Assembly: GCA_934256705.1 (NCBI GenBank)
Contig: CAKQPF010000029.1
Span: 1-44,222, forward strand
DNA length: 44,222 nucleotides
From: an uncultured Prevotella sp.
GTDB taxonomy: Bacteria; Bacteroidota; Bacteroidia; Bacteroidales; Bacteroidaceae
Direction of reading: 5' to 3'
Shown: piece by piece, positions 43,958-44,222 of the stretch
How positions within the stretch are numbered: position 1 is the stretch's first letter
Layout of the letters: each line of letters opens with the position of its first letter
The notes under the pieces: model-generated
Told to the model about the DNA's origin: nothing
Databases searched by the model: none
The model's input: only the letters and a program-made list of their open reading frames with translations
Position numbers and translations under genes: made by a program

Positions 43958-44089
43958 CATAGCTTTCACATCCTAATACCATAGCTTTTACCCTGCAATA
44001 TCATAGCTTTTACCTCCTAATACCATAGCTTTTACCCTACAATATCATAGCTTTCGCTCCGCAATAACATAATTATCCCCTTGCGAAAA
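43958..44089. repeat. 22-bp tandem repeat array C (five to six units)
   Basis: Units start at 43958, 43980, 44002, 44024, 44046 and, more diverged, 44068. The core is CATAGCTTTTACC followed by about four variable bases and AATA(T/C). Endings TAATAC and CAATAT alternate in the first four units, giving a 44-bp higher-order period. The remaining 44090-44222 holds GGTACC-containing words (two TTGGTACCGC copies) and no gene. Confidence 0.88.
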
Positions 44090-44222
44090 CATATTCATAG
44101 CCCTCTTTGTCCTGTTTTTCCATTATTTTTATCCATTGATATTTTAGTGATAATATCGGCGATTTGGTACCGCCTGTAGCGGTGTTTTGGTACCGCTGAT
44201 TCACGCTGTCGGATTTTTCGTA

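Noticed and set aside
43713..43976. Small plus-strand open frame after the Nudix gene
   Set aside because: It runs through the duplicated hairpins and repeats and shows no protein-like conservation signal or promoter.
43958..44089. Array C (and A, B) as a CRISPR array
   Set aside because: The units are 22 bp head to tail with only a few variable bases and no unique spacers of 25-40 bp. No cas gene is present.

Overview
The window is a 44.2 kb stretch of chromosome from a member of the Bacteroidales, most likely Prevotella or a close relative. Several genes are preceded by the Bacteroidetes -7 promoter box TAnnTTTG, and Shine-Dalgarno sequences are largely absent. Other pointers are a giant secreted protein that appears to end in a type IX secretion (T9SS) sorting domain, a secreted GH51 arabinofuranosidase, and an UPF0371/DUF1846 protein. 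No integrase, transposase, rRNA or CRISPR-Cas genes were seen.

Left part (1-10991). The 3' part of a tRNA-Ser(UGA) with its terminator is followed by twelve genes on the minus strand, running from 10895 down to 406. In transcription order they encode a HExxH metallopeptidase, an unknown 429-residue protein, a sigma-70-like protein behind a strongly structured leader, a small unknown protein, a stand-alone FtsZ C-terminal domain without its GTPase domain, a PP2C phosphatase, a membrane protein, a RelA/SpoT homologue with a hydrolase-type HD domain and a damaged synthetase motif, a possible caspase-like (HG/C) protein, a small Cys/His protein, a dual-specificity-type phosphatase and a low-molecular-weight tyrosine phosphatase. 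This looks like one signalling or stress module and is the best candidate here for an undescribed system.

Middle part (10992-29000). A 5101-residue minus-strand gene takes up a third of the window. It encodes a signal peptide, Ig-like and GLUG-like modules, a very long glycine-turn beta-helix with a super-repeat of about 520-530 residues, and a C-terminal T9SS-like domain. Upstream lies a umuDC-type translesion operon. Its UmuD has an N-terminal ribbon-helix-helix-like segment, and its promoter carries a 31-bp near-perfect palindrome.

Right part (29200-44222). Two small unknown genes are followed by an SLC13/TrkA-C permease, the GH51 arabinofuranosidase, a hipBA toxin-antitoxin pair, an MFS exporter, the ABC-F factor ettA, the divergent DUF1846 gene, a His-rich COG0523 metallochaperone GTPase and a Nudix hydrolase.

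The intergenic DNA holds unusual repeats. A family of 22-bp units is present as tandem arrays at three distant sites (about 11096-11183, 34914-35018 and 43958-44089), each downstream of genes. A MITE-like element of about 110 bp occurs twice. There are also A/C-rich word repeats ahead of two start codons. Single-base positions of short sites were counted by eye and may be off by one or two.
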